Part shown: positions 18,112 to 28,983 of the stretch, piece after piece | How the letters are laid out: the number at the start of each line of letters is the position of its first letter | Position numbering within the stretch: the first letter of the stretch is position 1 | From: an uncultured Clostridia bacterium | Lineage (GTDB): Bacteria > Bacillota > Clostridia > Christensenellales > Borkfalkiaceae | Direction: 5' to 3' | Assembly (NCBI GenBank): GCA_947589285.1 | Contig: CANPZV010000001.1 | Coordinates: 1 to 64,000, forward strand | DNA: 64,000 nucleotides | Program-made: the position numbers and the translations under genes | Notes under the pieces: model-generated | The model's input: the letters and a program-made list of their open reading frames with translations, nothing else | Told to the model about the DNA's origin: nothing | Databases searched by the model: none

Positions 18112-18786
18112 ATGCAAAGAAGATATATTCCCGCGCTCGTGATGTTTGTCGCCCTGCTGATGCTCCTCGCGGGGCTTAGCGCAAGGATGACCGCCGTCCC
18201 CGCCGTCTCGTTTGCGGCTGAGAAGGAGATCTACCTCACCTTCGACGACGGCCCCAGCACTTCCGTCACCGAGAAGATCCTCGACATCCTCAAAGGAGAG
18301 GACGTCAAGGCCACCTTCTTCATCGTCGGCGAGAGGGTCAAGGGCAGAGAAAAGACCCTCCGCCGCATCGCCGCAGAGGGTCACACGCTCGGCGTCCATT
18401 CCGAGACGCACGTCTATTCGGAAATTTACAGCTCGGCGGAGGCCCTCGCCGAGGACGCGGAGGCCTGCGCGGAGACCATCCGCACCGTCACGGGGATCAC
18501 GCCCCGCGTGTACCGCTTCCCCGGGGGCGGCACTCACCCCGCCTCCGCCAAACTCCTGCGGCAGAAGGGGTACAGGATCGTGGGATGGAACGCCGTCTGC
18601 GGGGACGAGGAGATCGCGGGCGCAAGCGCGGACGCCCTCTTCTCCACCGCCGTGGAGACCTCTAAGGGCAAACAGCCCGTCATCCTCCTTTGCCACGACT
18701 CCGCGCCGCACAAAAAGACGGCCGAAGTCCTCCCCCGCATCATTAAATACTTCCGCGGCGAGGGCTACACCTTCTCCGCGTTCTGA
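18112..18786 (+). CDS. Polysaccharide deacetylase (NodB-like)
   Basis: YLTFDDGPSTSVTEKILDILKGEDVKATFFIVGERV; divergent from galK. Confidence 0.9.
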   Translation: MQRRYIPALVMFVALLMLLAGLSARMTAVPAVSFAAEKEIYLTFDDGPSTSVTEKILDILKGEDVKATFFIVGERVKGREKTLRRIAAEGHTLGVHSETHVYSEIYSSAEALAEDAEACAETIRTVTGITPRVYRFPGGGTHPASAKLLRQKGYRIVGWNAVCGDEEIAGASADALFSTAVETSKGKQPVILLCHDSAPHKKTAEVLPRIIKYFRGEGYTFSAF

Positions 18787-21358
18787 CGCGCCCCGTCAGC
18801 CTCTCCGCAAGGCGGCAGACGGCCCCGACGAAGAGGACGAGGAGGGAGGCGAAGCTCACGAGCAGCCACTGCGCCCCGCTGAGCGGCGAGAGGCCGAACG
18901 CCGCCGCAAAGGCGGGCACGGCGGCGAGGACGACGTTGAGCGCGACGCCCACGGCGGCCGTGAGGAGGAGAGCCTTGTTTGAAAAATAGTCCTTGGGGCC
19001 GATGGGCAGGTCCTCCCCGCGCACGTTGAAGGCGTGGAACAGCTCCGAAAGGGACATCGTGAGGAACGCCATCGTGGAGGCGGCGGCGTTCCCGTAGCGG
19101 AAAAGGCCGAAGAGAAAAAGCCCGAGGACGGCCGCGGCCTGCACGGCCCCGAAAAAGATCATGCGGCACACGGAGAGGGGAGAGAAGATCTCCCTGTCCG
19201 AGACGGGAGGACGGAGCATCGCCCCCTCCGCGCGTTCCACGCCGAGCGCGAGGACGGGCAGGGAGTCGGTGATGAGGTTGATCCAGAGCAGCTGGGTGGA
19301 GGTGAGGAAGTCGTACTTCCACAAAAGGAGGGAGGCGACGAGGACGCACAGCACCTCCGCGAGGTTGGTGGAGAGAAAGAAGGAGATCGTCTTTTTGACG
19401 TTGAAAAAGACGTTCCTCCCCTCCTCCACGGCCTTGACCATCGTCGAAAAATCGTCGTCGGTAATGACCATATCGGCGGCGTTTTTTGTGACGTCTGTGC
19501 CCGAACCCATGGCGACGCCGATGTCCGCCGCCTTGAGCGCGGGCGCGTCGTTGACCCCATCCCCCGTCATGGCGACGATCTCCCCCTGCCCCTGCAGGGC
19601 CTTGACGATCTGCTGTTTGTGGCGGGGGGAAACCCGCGCGTAGACCGAAAATCCCTCCGCCCGCTCCGCATACCTCTCCCCGAGCGCGTCCATCTCCTCC
19701 CCCGTGATGACCTCGCCCCGCTCCCGCGCGATGCCGAGCCGCGTGGCGATCGCAAAGGCGGTGTCGGCGGAATCCCCCGTGATCATCACCGTCTTGACGC
19801 CCGCCCTGCGGCAGGCGGCGACGGCCTCCCCCGCGTTCTCCTTGGGCGGGTCGAGCATGGCGGCAAGCCCCAAGAAGAGGAGGTCCTTCTCCTCCCGCTC
19901 CCCCTCGGCAAAGGCGAGAACGCGCATCGCGGAGAGCGAAAAGGCCCTCTCCCGCGCGGCGATCGCCCGCCTGTCCCCCTCCGTCATCGGGCGGACGGTC
20001 CCGCCTGCAAAGATATGGGTACACTTCCCCAAGATCGCCTCCGTCCCCCCTTTGACGTAGAGCCGAAGCCCCTCCTTCTCCCGCGCAAGCACGCTCATCA
20101 TTCTGCGCTCGGACGAGAAAGTGGTCCCGCCCGCGACCTCAAACGGTCTCCCCCCGCCGCGGCTGTCCGCATATTCGAGGAGGGCGACCTCGGTGGGGTC
20201 CCCGACGTAATTGCCCCGCTCCCCCTTGACGGAGTGGCAGACCCGCATGCACGCGACGAGCCTTTTCTGCCCCTCCGTGCCTGTGTAGGCCTCGCGGGAA
20301 GCGGTAAAGTCCGTCGCGATCTCCTCCACCGTCATTTTATTCTTTGTGAGCGTGCCCGTCTTGTCCGAGCAGATGACCGAACACCCGCCCAAGGTCTCCA
20401 CGGCGGAGAGCTTCCGTATCACCGCCCTTGACGCCGCCATGCGCTTGACCCCCATCGCCAAAATGACGGTGACGACGGCCCCCATGCCCTCGGGAATGGC
20501 CGCGACGGCGATGGCGACGGCGTTCATCACGTTCTGCAAAAATCCCACGCGGCGCGCAAGGACGCCCCCCAAAAAGAGCAGGGCGGCGACGGAGAGGACA
20601 GCCGCGGTGACGATCTTCCCGAGCTTTGCAATGAGTTTATCCAAGGGGCTTTGGACGGGCGCGTCCTTGCCGAGCAGCCCCGCGATCTTGCCCATCTCCG
20701 TGTCCATGCCCGTGGCGACGACGACGCAGCGGGCGTTCCCCCGCACGCAGAACGTCCCCATGTGGACGGTGTTGCTCCTCGACGAGAGCGCGGAGGAGGA
20801 GACTACTCCGTCGAACTTTTTGACGGGGCGGCTCTCCCCCGTGAGCGTCGATTCGTCCGCGCGGAACCCGTCCGCCGTGATGATGCGGCAATCGGCGGGG
20901 ATCCTGTCCCCCTCGGACAGCTCGATGACGTCCCCTTTGACAAGAGAGGAGGCGTCCACCGTGAGGAGCTTCCCGTCCCGCACGACCTTCGCCGCGCTCT
21001 TCGACATCTCTTTGAGCCGCTCGATCGCCCTGTCCGCGCGGTACTGCTGTAAAAACCCGACGAGGGCGTTGAGCAGAATGATGAAGAGGAGAATGGCGGT
21101 GTCGGCGACCTCGCTCATGTCCCCCGTCACGAGGGCGAGCGCGCCCGAAAGGAAGGCGGCGGCGATGAGAATGAGGGTCATGAGATCCTTGAACTGCGCA
21201 AAAAAGAGGGCGAGCTTGCTCTTCTTTTTGCCCTCCTCCAGCTCATTTTTCCCGCCCGCAAGCCTGCGCTCCGCCTCCGCCGCGGACAGCCCTCCCTCGC
21301 CGCTGTGTACCTCTTCAAAGACCTCTTTCAGCGTCCTCGCGTACTGTTCCATACGCAT
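18743..21358 (-). CDS. Cation-translocating P-type ATPase (Ca2+-ATPase-like)
   Basis: CSDKTGTLTKNKMTVEEI, TGESRPV, MTGDGVNDAPALKAADIGVAMG; convergent 44-bp overlap with the deacetylase gene. Confidence 0.92.
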   Translation of the reverse strand: MRMEQYARTLKEVFEEVHSGEGGLSAAEAERRLAGGKNELEEGKKKSKLALFFAQFKDLMTLILIAAAFLSGALALVTGDMSEVADTAILLFIILLNALVGFLQQYRADRAIERLKEMSKSAAKVVRDGKLLTVDASSLVKGDVIELSEGDRIPADCRIITADGFRADESTLTGESRPVKKFDGVVSSSALSSRSNTVHMGTFCVRGNARCVVVATGMDTEMGKIAGLLGKDAPVQSPLDKLIAKLGKIVTAAVLSVAALLFLGGVLARRVGFLQNVMNAVAIAVAAIPEGMGAVVTVILAMGVKRMAASRAVIRKLSAVETLGGCSVICSDKTGTLTKNKMTVEEIATDFTASREAYTGTEGQKRLVACMRVCHSVKGERGNYVGDPTEVALLEYADSRGGGRPFEVAGGTTFSSERRMMSVLAREKEGLRLYVKGGTEAILGKCTHIFAGGTVRPMTEGDRRAIAARERAFSLSAMRVLAFAEGEREEKDLLFLGLAAMLDPPKENAGEAVAACRRAGVKTVMITGDSADTAFAIATRLGIARERGEVITGEEMDALGERYAERAEGFSVYARVSPRHKQQIVKALQGQGEIVAMTGDGVNDAPALKAADIGVAMGSGTDVTKNAADMVITDDDFSTMVKAVEEGRNVFFNVKKTISFFLSTNLAEVLCVLVASLLLWKYDFLTSTQLLWINLITDSLPVLALGVERAEGAMLRPPVSDREIFSPLSVCRMIFFGAVQAAAVLGLFLFGLFRYGNAAASTMAFLTMSLSELFHAFNVRGEDLPIGPKDYFSNKALLLTAAVGVALNVVLAAVPAFAAAFGLSPLSGAQWLLVSFASLLVLFVGAVCRLAERLTGRVRTRRRCSPRRGSI

Positions 21359-21494
21359 AACGTATGACAAAGCGGCACGGATTATGATGTTTTCCCGCCC
21401 GCCCGAAGGGAAAGAGACCGTGCGGCGGGCTTTTTGCCCGCGGGGACGGGTCCTTTCGCTTGTCTTTTTTTGCAAAACATGCTATACTGTGCCC

Positions 21495-22190
21495 ATGAAA
21501 GTCTGGGCGATCAGCGATCTCCACCTCTCGGGCCTCTCGAACAAGCCGATGAACGTGTTCGGGCCTGATTGGGAGGGGCACTTTGAAAAGATCAAGGCCG
21601 ACTGGCGCGAAAAGGTCGGGGAGGACGACGTTGTCCTGCTCGGCGGCGACACATCGTGGGGCATGAAGCTCGCCGAGGGCATGTACGACGTCAACGCGCT
21701 CTCCGGACTGCCCGCGAGGAAGGTCCTCATCCGCGGCAATCACGACTATTGGTGGAACGGCATCAGCAAGGTCCGCGCCCTCCGCCCCGACGGCTCCTTC
21801 TTCTTCCTCCAAAACGACTGCGTTAAATTCGGCAACGTCATCATCGCAGGCTCGCGCGGGTGGACGTGCCCCGGGAGTGCGGACTTCACCGAACACGACA
21901 TGACCCTCTACAAGCGCGAGGCCGAACGCTTCCGTCTCGCCTTTCACGAGGCGGAGAAGGTACGGGAGGTGGGAGATGTCCTCATCGCCCTCATTCACTT
22001 CCCCCCGATGGGCCTGAAACAGGAGGATACCCTCTTCACCGATCTCTTCAAGGAACACGGGGTCAACAAGGTCGTATTCGGCCACCTGCACGGCAGCGTG
22101 TACTTCCCCCTGAAGTGCGAGAAGGACAGGGCAGAGTACTATTTGACCTCCTGCGACAAGACGAGGTTCTCCCTCACGCGCATCGTATAA
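21495..22190 (+). CDS. Metallophosphoesterase
   Basis: MKVWAISDLHLSG...GGDTSWGM...RGNHDYWW...FGHLHGSV. Confidence 0.9.
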   Translation: MKVWAISDLHLSGLSNKPMNVFGPDWEGHFEKIKADWREKVGEDDVVLLGGDTSWGMKLAEGMYDVNALSGLPARKVLIRGNHDYWWNGISKVRALRPDGSFFFLQNDCVKFGNVIIAGSRGWTCPGSADFTEHDMTLYKREAERFRLAFHEAEKVREVGDVLIALIHFPPMGLKQEDTLFTDLFKEHGVNKVVFGHLHGSVYFPLKCEKDRAEYYLTSCDKTRFSLTRIV

Positions 22191-22299
22191 AAGAATAAAT
22201 GAATGTGCCGTTCACGGCTCTTCGGGGCCGCGGGCGGCATTTTTTTGAAATTTTCTTGTTTCTTTTAGACAAAGAATGAAACTTTTTTCCGTTTCCCCC

Positions 22300-22327
22300 T
22301 TGATTTTTTAAGGATATCGGTTATAAT
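22300..22327 (+). promoter_or_regulatory. SigA-type promoter
   Basis: TTGATT-N16-TATAAT. Confidence 0.7.
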
Positions 22328-22375
22328 GGAAGGGTAGCGTGTCCTTCGGGACAAAATCTATCAAGGGGAATTATT

Positions 22376-24424
22376 ATGAGCCTTACAGCTAAAAACATCA
22401 GAAACATCGCCGTCGTCGGCCACTCCGGCGAGGGCAAGACGACGCTATGCGAGGCGATGCTCTTCAACGCCAACGCCATCGAGCGCATGGGCAAGATCGA
22501 GAACGGGACGACCGTGTGCGACTTCGACGATCAGGAGATCGCCCGCCACTCCTCCGTCTCCCTCGCCTGTGCCTACATCAACTGGAAGGATACCAAGCTC
22601 AACCTTCTCGACGTGCCCGGGTTCTATGACTTCGAGGCGGAATTCAATTCGGCGATGCGGGCTTGCGGGGCGGCACTCGTCGTGATGGGTGCAAACGGCA
22701 CCGTGACCGTCGGCGCGGAGAAGGCACTCGACTTCTGCTTCCGCAACAAGAAGCCCGTCTTTGTCTTTATCAACGGCATGGACAAGGAGAACGCCAACTA
22801 CCACGGCACCGTGCAGGCATTGCAGGAGAAATACAAGGGCAAGATCGCGCCCATCCAGATCCCCATCATGGAGGGGGAGAAGATGACGGGCTACATCAAC
22901 GTCATCACGGGCACCGCCTATAAGTTCTCGGACAAGGGCGTGCAGGAGATCCCCGTCCCCGCCGCATACGAGGGCGAGCTTGCGGAGATGCAGAGCGTTT
23001 TGCAGGAATCCGCGGCAGAGAACGACGAGGCCCTTCTCGACAAATATTTCGAAGAGAACACCCTCTCCGCAGACGACACCGTACTCGGCCTCCGCAAGGG
23101 CATGCAGAGCATCAGCGTCGTCCCCGTTCTCGCGGGCAGCGCGCTCCTCAACAAGGGCGTCATCAACCTCATGAACGAGCTTTTGAACTACGTTCCCGAG
23201 GCCGCAGAGCGTGCGGGACTCCCCGCGACCGACCTCAGGACGCAGGAACACATCCTCGTGGAATGCGCGGAGGACGCTCCTCTCGCGGCACAGGTATTCA
23301 AGACTGCCGTCGATGCCTTTGTCGGCAAGATGAACTACATCCGCGTCAACCGCGGCGTCCTCAGGACGGGCACCGACGTCTACAATCCCAACACGGATAC
23401 GACGGAGCGCATCAACTCCCTGTATGTGGCCCGCGGCAAAAAGCTCGACCCCGTCACCTCCCTCTCGGCTGGCGACATCGGCGTCGTTGCAAAGCTGTCG
23501 AACACGGGCACGGGCGACACCCTCTGCGACGCCGCCGCTCCCGTGCAGTTCGACCCCATCCTCTTCCCCGAACCCACCCTCTCGCTTGCCGTCTCTGTCG
23601 CCGTACGCGGCACCGAGGACAAGGTGTTCGGCGGCCTCAACCGCCTTGCCGAGGAGGACAAGGGCTTTATCGTCCGCAAGAATCACGAGACGGGCGAGAC
23701 GCTTGTCTGCGGGCAGGGCGAGGTCCAGCTCGAAATCATCAAGAGGAAGCTGAAGTCCAAGTTCGGTGCGGATGCGGAGTTCTCCACCCCCACCGTTGCC
23801 TACCGCGAATCCATCACGGGCAGAGCGGAGGCCGAGGGCAAGCACAAGAAGCAGTCGGGCGGCGCAGGGCAGTTCGGCGTGGTCAACATCCGCTTTGAGC
23901 CGGGTGCGGCGGACGGCATCTTTGAATTCGTGGACGCGACCGTCGGCGGCTCCGTTCCCAAGCAGTTCATTCCCGCCGTTGAAAAGGGCCTCCGCGAAGC
24001 CATTCAGAGGGGCGTACTCGCAGGGTTCCCCATGGTCAATCTCAAGGCGACACTCTTCGACGGGAAGTCCCACCCCGTAGACAGTAAGGAAATCGCATTC
24101 GTCTCGGCAGCACGGCTCTCCTATGAGGACGGCATTCCCCGCGCAAGGCCCGTCATCTTAGAGCCGATCTCGAGCCTGCGGATCACCGTGCCCGAGCAGT
24201 ACGTCGGCGACATCATGGGAGATCTCAATAAACGCCGCGGCCGCATCATCGGCATGGACACGGTGGACGGCCTGCAAGTCATTACCGCCGAAGCTCCCGA
24301 GGGCGAGATCCTCACCTATGCGACGAGCCTCCGCTCCATGACGCAGGGCAGGGGGAGGTTCCACGCCGAGTTTGCCCGCTATGAGCAGGCACCCGACTCC
24401 GTCCTTCAAAGTCTTAAAAAGTAA
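22376..24424 (+). CDS. Divergent elongation factor G paralogue
   Basis: 682 aa with GHSGEGKTT P-loop, DVPGFYDF, domain IV/V EF-G motifs (KKQSGGAGQFGVV, YVGDIMGDLNKRRGRI). Confidence 0.9.
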   Translation: MSLTAKNIRNIAVVGHSGEGKTTLCEAMLFNANAIERMGKIENGTTVCDFDDQEIARHSSVSLACAYINWKDTKLNLLDVPGFYDFEAEFNSAMRACGAALVVMGANGTVTVGAEKALDFCFRNKKPVFVFINGMDKENANYHGTVQALQEKYKGKIAPIQIPIMEGEKMTGYINVITGTAYKFSDKGVQEIPVPAAYEGELAEMQSVLQESAAENDEALLDKYFEENTLSADDTVLGLRKGMQSISVVPVLAGSALLNKGVINLMNELLNYVPEAAERAGLPATDLRTQEHILVECAEDAPLAAQVFKTAVDAFVGKMNYIRVNRGVLRTGTDVYNPNTDTTERINSLYVARGKKLDPVTSLSAGDIGVVAKLSNTGTGDTLCDAAAPVQFDPILFPEPTLSLAVSVAVRGTEDKVFGGLNRLAEEDKGFIVRKNHETGETLVCGQGEVQLEIIKRKLKSKFGADAEFSTPTVAYRESITGRAEAEGKHKKQSGGAGQFGVVNIRFEPGAADGIFEFVDATVGGSVPKQFIPAVEKGLREAIQRGVLAGFPMVNLKATLFDGKSHPVDSKEIAFVSAARLSYEDGIPRARPVILEPISSLRITVPEQYVGDIMGDLNKRRGRIIGMDTVDGLQVITAEAPEGEILTYATSLRSMTQGRGRFHAEFARYEQAPDSVLQSLKK

Positions 24425-24429
24425 AAAAT

Positions 24430-25035
24430 GAGCGCGGCGGGACTGCTGTCCCGCCGCGCTCATCCTGAGGCCCCAACGGGGCCGAAGGATCCCCTCATCA
24501 ATAACGAACCCCCACCCCTACCCCGCCCCCTTAAAAAGGGGGCAGGCGGGAGGAACGCAAATCTGTCGCCTCCCCCCTTATACATGAGGGGGGAGGGTAG
24601 GGTAGGGGGTGCTTCCTCTCGCTACCCTTGTTTTCGGCGTCATGGTGAGCGCAGTCGAACCATCACCTTATTCTCGTCGCCCCTCTTAGGGGCGACAAGA
24701 GCAAACCGCTCATCCTGAGCGTAGCGAAGGATCCCCTGAACGAAGTCATCGATCGAGGGGATTCTTCAGTCGCTTCGCTCCTTCAGAATGAGCATTGTCC
24801 CCCCCACCTTATTCTTGCTGCCCCTTTTAGGGGAAGTCCCCGAGCTTGCAAGGGGAAAGGGGTTTCGAAACCCCTCTGTCACTTCGTGACATCTCCCCTA
24901 TAAGGGGAGACAAGAGCAAACCGCTCATCCTGAGCGTAGCGAAGGATCCCCTCATCAATAACGAAGCAACACCTCGATTGAAAACACAAAAGCGGCGGGG
25001 CGCACGGTGTGCGCCCCGCCGCAATTCTTTTTTCA
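24430..25035. repeat. Repeat mosaic incl. 14-bp-arm hairpin GAGCGCGGCGGGAC-TGCT-GTCCCGCCGCGCTC
   Basis: Hairpin 24430-24461 and families A, C, D. Confidence 0.85.
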
Positions 25036-25039
25036 TCAT

Positions 25040-27460
25040 TCAACGCAATTCCGCGCCGAGGTGGTGCCCCAAATTGCCGACGATCTTCCTGAAAAATCCG
25101 TCCACCGCCTCGGGCGTGAGGCCCTTTTCGGCGTTCTCGTCGGGGGCAAAGGTCAGGCGGAAGGCCATGCTCTTCTTTCCCTCGCCGAGCCGCTTGTCGC
25201 GGTACACGTCGAAGAGTTCCGCCCGCTTCACGGCCTTACATGCGCGGAGAATGCACTCCGTCATCTCGGCACAGGTGACCTTTTCGTCCACGACGACGGC
25301 GAGGTCGCGCTCCACGTCGGGGAACTTGGGCAGGTTGTGATAGGCAATGTCCCGCCTGAACTTTTTCTTCATTCCGTCGTAGTCGAGTTCGGCGACATAC
25401 ACCTTCCTCTCGAGGGCGAGTTCCGTAGCGATCTCGGGGTGAAGCTCCCCGAGAAAGCCGACCTCCTTCTCTCCGAGGAGGACCTTTGCGGAGACCCCGG
25501 GGTGCAGGAAGGGCTTCTCGGTGCGGGCGAAGGAAATTTTCAGGTCGAACGCCTCGGCAACGGCTTCGACGGCTCCCTTGAGGTCGAAGAAGTCCCCCTC
25601 CCCCCAGAGGGCAAGCACGGCCTTTTCCCGCTCGGCGGGAAGCTCTTTCAGGGGAAGTTCCTCGGCGAGATAGACGTTGGCAAGCTCGAAGAGACGCCCG
25701 CTCTCGTTGCCCCGCCGCACGTTGCGGACGACGTTTTGGAGCATGGAGGGGAGCAGGAGCGTCCGCATGACGGAGAGGTCCTCGCTGATGGGGTTGAGGA
25801 TCTTCACGGCCCTCCGCTCGCAGGCGTCGGCGGGAAGGCGGAGGAGGTCGAAGTCCTTGGGCGAATAGAAGGAGTAGTTGCACGCCTCCATGAAGCCCTC
25901 GTCCGCGAGGACGCGCTTGAATTTGAGCTGGGTCTCCTGCGCGGGAGTGAGGCCGCCCATCGTGACCGTCGCATTCTTGAGGAAGGTCGGCTCGATGTGG
26001 TCGTACCCATACATTCTGATAACCTCCTCGGCGAGGTCGGGCCAGCCCTCGATATCTCCCCTCCAAAGGGGCACTTTGACGGAAAATGAGGCACCCATGT
26101 CCGTGACCTCGAAGCCGAGACGCCCCAAAATGGCATTCACTTCCTCCTTGGGCACAGAGATGCCGAGGAGGGAATTTATCTTTTCATACGTCGTCGCGAT
26201 CTCCTGCCGCGCGAGGTCTCTGAGCTGCTTGTCGCAGAACTCGGGGAGGAAGAGATCGGACGTGGGCGTGCCGCAGCCCAACTTCCGGACGAGGCAGAGG
26301 GCGCGTTGCATCCCGTAGTGCGGGAGGATGGGGTAGACGCCCTTCTCGAAGCGGGCGGAGGAATCGCTCCTCTGTCCGAGGGCGCGGGACGTCTTTCTTA
26401 CGCTGTCACGGGCAAAGGTCGCCGCCTCGAAAAAGACCTCCGTCGTGTCCTCGCGGATCTCGCTGTTGAGACCGCCCATGACCCCTGCGAGCGCGACGGG
26501 ACGGTCGGCGTCGCAGATGAGGAGATTATCGGGCGTGAGCGTGAACTCCTTTTCGTCGAGCGTCGTGATCTTCTCCCCCGCCTCCGCGCGGCGCACAACA
26601 ACGGCGTCCCCATGGAGAAAGCGTCTGTCGAAGGCGTGCATGGGCTGCCCGACTTCCAAAAGCACATAGTTGGTGATGTCTACGATGTTGTTCACCGAGC
26701 GCATTCCGCAGAGCGCGAGCCGCCGCCGCAGCCATTGGGGGGACTTCCCGATCCCGACGCCCTTCACATAGCTCCCGACGTAGCGCGGGCAGAGCGCGGG
26801 TTCTTTCACCTCGACGGTGAATTTGACGTCGGACGGCTCCGCTCTGTAGGGGGAGGCAGGCATAAATCCGCCGTGCGGGATCCCGAGGACGGCCGCGACT
26901 TCGCAGGCGATCCCCAAGATGCTCTGGCAATCGGGGCGGTTGGCCGTCACGGCGACGTCGAAGATATAGTCGTCGATGCCGACGACGGGCTTGATGTCCT
27001 CCCCCGCCTCGGCCTCGCTCCCGAGAATGAGGATGCCGTTGACCTCCGCGCCCTCATAGAAGTCGTCATTGATGCCGAGTTCCTCGCCCGAGCAGAACAT
27101 GCCCTCGCTCGTGACGCCGCGGAGCTTGCCCGTCTTGATCTTCTGGAAGCCGCCCTCATGACGGACGGAGGAGCCGTCAAGGGCGACGGGCACGGCCGCG
27201 CCCGCAAAGACGTTCGTCGCGGCGGTGACGATCTGCTTTGTCCCGTAGCTCCCGCAGTCCACTTGGCAGACGGTGAGCCTGTCCGCGTCGGGGTGCTTTT
27301 CGCAGGACAAGATCTTGCCGACGACGACTTTTTCGACGCCCTCGCCGACGTAGATGAGTTCCTCGACCTCAAACCCGCACGAGAAGAGCTTCTGTTGCAA
27401 CTCCTCGGCGGAGATATTGACGTCTACATATTCCTTCAACCACGAAAAAGGTATTTTCAT
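25040..27460 (-). CDS. pheT: Phenylalanyl-tRNA synthetase beta subunit
   Basis: 806 aa; MKIPFSWLKEYVDVNISAEELQQKLFSCGFEVE; tRNA-binding, B3/B4, B5 and FDX-ACB-like regions. Confidence 0.97.
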   Translation of the reverse strand: MKIPFSWLKEYVDVNISAEELQQKLFSCGFEVEELIYVGEGVEKVVVGKILSCEKHPDADRLTVCQVDCGSYGTKQIVTAATNVFAGAAVPVALDGSSVRHEGGFQKIKTGKLRGVTSEGMFCSGEELGINDDFYEGAEVNGILILGSEAEAGEDIKPVVGIDDYIFDVAVTANRPDCQSILGIACEVAAVLGIPHGGFMPASPYRAEPSDVKFTVEVKEPALCPRYVGSYVKGVGIGKSPQWLRRRLALCGMRSVNNIVDITNYVLLEVGQPMHAFDRRFLHGDAVVVRRAEAGEKITTLDEKEFTLTPDNLLICDADRPVALAGVMGGLNSEIREDTTEVFFEAATFARDSVRKTSRALGQRSDSSARFEKGVYPILPHYGMQRALCLVRKLGCGTPTSDLFLPEFCDKQLRDLARQEIATTYEKINSLLGISVPKEEVNAILGRLGFEVTDMGASFSVKVPLWRGDIEGWPDLAEEVIRMYGYDHIEPTFLKNATVTMGGLTPAQETQLKFKRVLADEGFMEACNYSFYSPKDFDLLRLPADACERRAVKILNPISEDLSVMRTLLLPSMLQNVVRNVRRGNESGRLFELANVYLAEELPLKELPAEREKAVLALWGEGDFFDLKGAVEAVAEAFDLKISFARTEKPFLHPGVSAKVLLGEKEVGFLGELHPEIATELALERKVYVAELDYDGMKKKFRRDIAYHNLPKFPDVERDLAVVVDEKVTCAEMTECILRACKAVKRAELFDVYRDKRLGEGKKSMAFRLTFAPDENAEKGLTPEAVDGFFRKIVGNLGHHLGAELR

Positions 27461-27479
27461 TTTTGTCTCCTTTGATTGT

Positions 27480-27700
27480 TGATGATGCGGCGATCCTTCG
27501 GCACGCGCTTTCGCGCGGCTCAGGATGACGGGATCGGAATGCGTTGCCCACCCCCCTACCCCCCCTCCTCGGGAGGGGGCGAGGGTCTCCCGCCCATTCT
27601 GAGGGTCCCCCCGAAGAATCCCCTCGGTCGATGACTTCGTTTAGGGGATCCTTCGGTCGCTCCGCTTCCTCAGGATGAGCGCGGTGCGCTCAATTTTCAA
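27480..27700. repeat. Repeat mosaic between pheS and pheT
   Basis: 'cccacccccctaccccccctcctcgggagggggc', 'gaagaatcccctcggtcgatgacttcgtttaggggatccttcggtcgctccgcttcctcaggatgagcgcg'. Confidence 0.85.
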
Positions 27701-28720
27701 TTATCCCTTGAATTGTTCCAAAAACCTGACGTCGTTTTCGGTCAGGAGTTTGATGTTGTTGATGCCGTATTTGAGCATGGCGATGCGCTCGATGCCCATG
27801 CCGAAGGCAAAGCCCGTGTATTCGTCGGGATCGACGCCGCAATTTTCAAGCACGCGGCGGTTGACCATGCCCGCGCCGAGGACCTCGATCCACCCCGTGC
27901 CCTTGCACAGGGGACAGCCCTTGCCGCCGCAGTTGTGACAGCTCACATCGACCTCGACCGACGGCTCCGTGAAGGGGAAATAGCTCGGGCGAAGCCTCGT
28001 CTTGCTCGTCTCGGAGAACATCTCCTTGGCGAACTTGTCGAGCATGCCCTGAAGGTCGCACAGTGTGATCCCCCTGTCCACGACAAGCCCCTCCATCTGG
28101 TGGAACATGGGCGAATGGGTCGCATCGTCGTCCGAGCGGAACACCCGCCCCGGGGAGAGCATCTTGATGGGCGGCTTCTTCTGTTCCATGAGCCTGATCT
28201 GCCCCGCGCTCGTCTGCGTGCGGAGGAGGAATTCGTCGGTCAGATAGAAGGTGTCCTGCATGTCGCGGGCGGGGTGGTCCGCGGGCGTGTTGAGGGCGGT
28301 GAAGTTGTAGTAATCGTTCTCGATCTCGGGTCCCTCAAAGACCTCGAACCCCATGCCCGAGAAGATGTCGATCAGCTCGTTCTTGACCCGCGTGACGGGG
28401 TGGAGCGCGCCCTCCCGCTTTCTTCTGCCCGGCATGGTGACGTCCACTTGCTCGGCGGCGAGCTTTCTTTCAAGCTCCCTCCGCTTCATCTTCTCCTCAT
28501 GCTCGGCGAACATCGCCTCGAGCTTTTCCCGAAGCGCGTTGACCTGCTTGCCGAAGGCGGGGCGCATCTCTGCCGCGATCTCCTTCATGCGCTTCATGAG
28601 CGCGGTGACCTTGCCCGCCTTGCCGAGGAACTTCATGCGCGCCTCATACAGAGCCTTGCTGTCCTCCGCAACGGAGGCGGCCTCCTCGGCCTCCTCTACG
28701 ATCTTGTCGTTTTCGTCCAT
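27701..28720 (-). CDS. pheS: Phenylalanyl-tRNA synthetase alpha subunit
   Basis: [68 protein letters not shown]. Confidence 0.97.
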   Translation of the reverse strand: MDENDKIVEEAEEAASVAEDSKALYEARMKFLGKAGKVTALMKRMKEIAAEMRPAFGKQVNALREKLEAMFAEHEEKMKRRELERKLAAEQVDVTMPGRRKREGALHPVTRVKNELIDIFSGMGFEVFEGPEIENDYYNFTALNTPADHPARDMQDTFYLTDEFLLRTQTSAGQIRLMEQKKPPIKMLSPGRVFRSDDDATHSPMFHQMEGLVVDRGITLCDLQGMLDKFAKEMFSETSKTRLRPSYFPFTEPSVEVDVSCHNCGGKGCPLCKGTGWIEVLGAGMVNRRVLENCGVDPDEYTGFAFGMGIERIAMLKYGINNIKLLTENDVRFLEQFKG

Positions 28721-28740
28721 ATCTGCTCCTTTTTTTACAA

Positions 28741-28977
28741 AAAACCCCGTTCCGAAGCCGGAACAGGGCGAAAATTTTCGCGGTACCACCTGTCTTCGCG
28801 TCCCCCAAAGAGGAGACGCCTCGTTGCCCTTAACGCGGGAGAACGGCTTTTCTTAAAGTTCGTTTCGGAAAAGCGGCTCGCGGGGGAATACCGCACCTTG
28901 CCCATGGCAGCCTCCCAGCCGAAGGGCCGCCTCTCTGGAATGGACTTTTGTTGCGTCTTTCCCGTATCAATGCCGTT
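28741..28977 (-). promoter_or_regulatory. T-box leader upstream of pheS
   Basis: Minus strand AGGTGGTACCGCG (28779-28791), then hairpin CCCTGTTCCG-GCTT-CGGAACGGGG-TTTTTT. Confidence 0.92.
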
Positions 28978-28983
28978 GGTCTC

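Noticed and set aside
18743-18786. 44-bp convergent 3' overlaps (deacetylase/ATPase here; pnuC/rsmF-like at 38677-38720)
   Set aside because: Same length appears coincidental; sequences are unrelated and such overlaps are common in compact genomes
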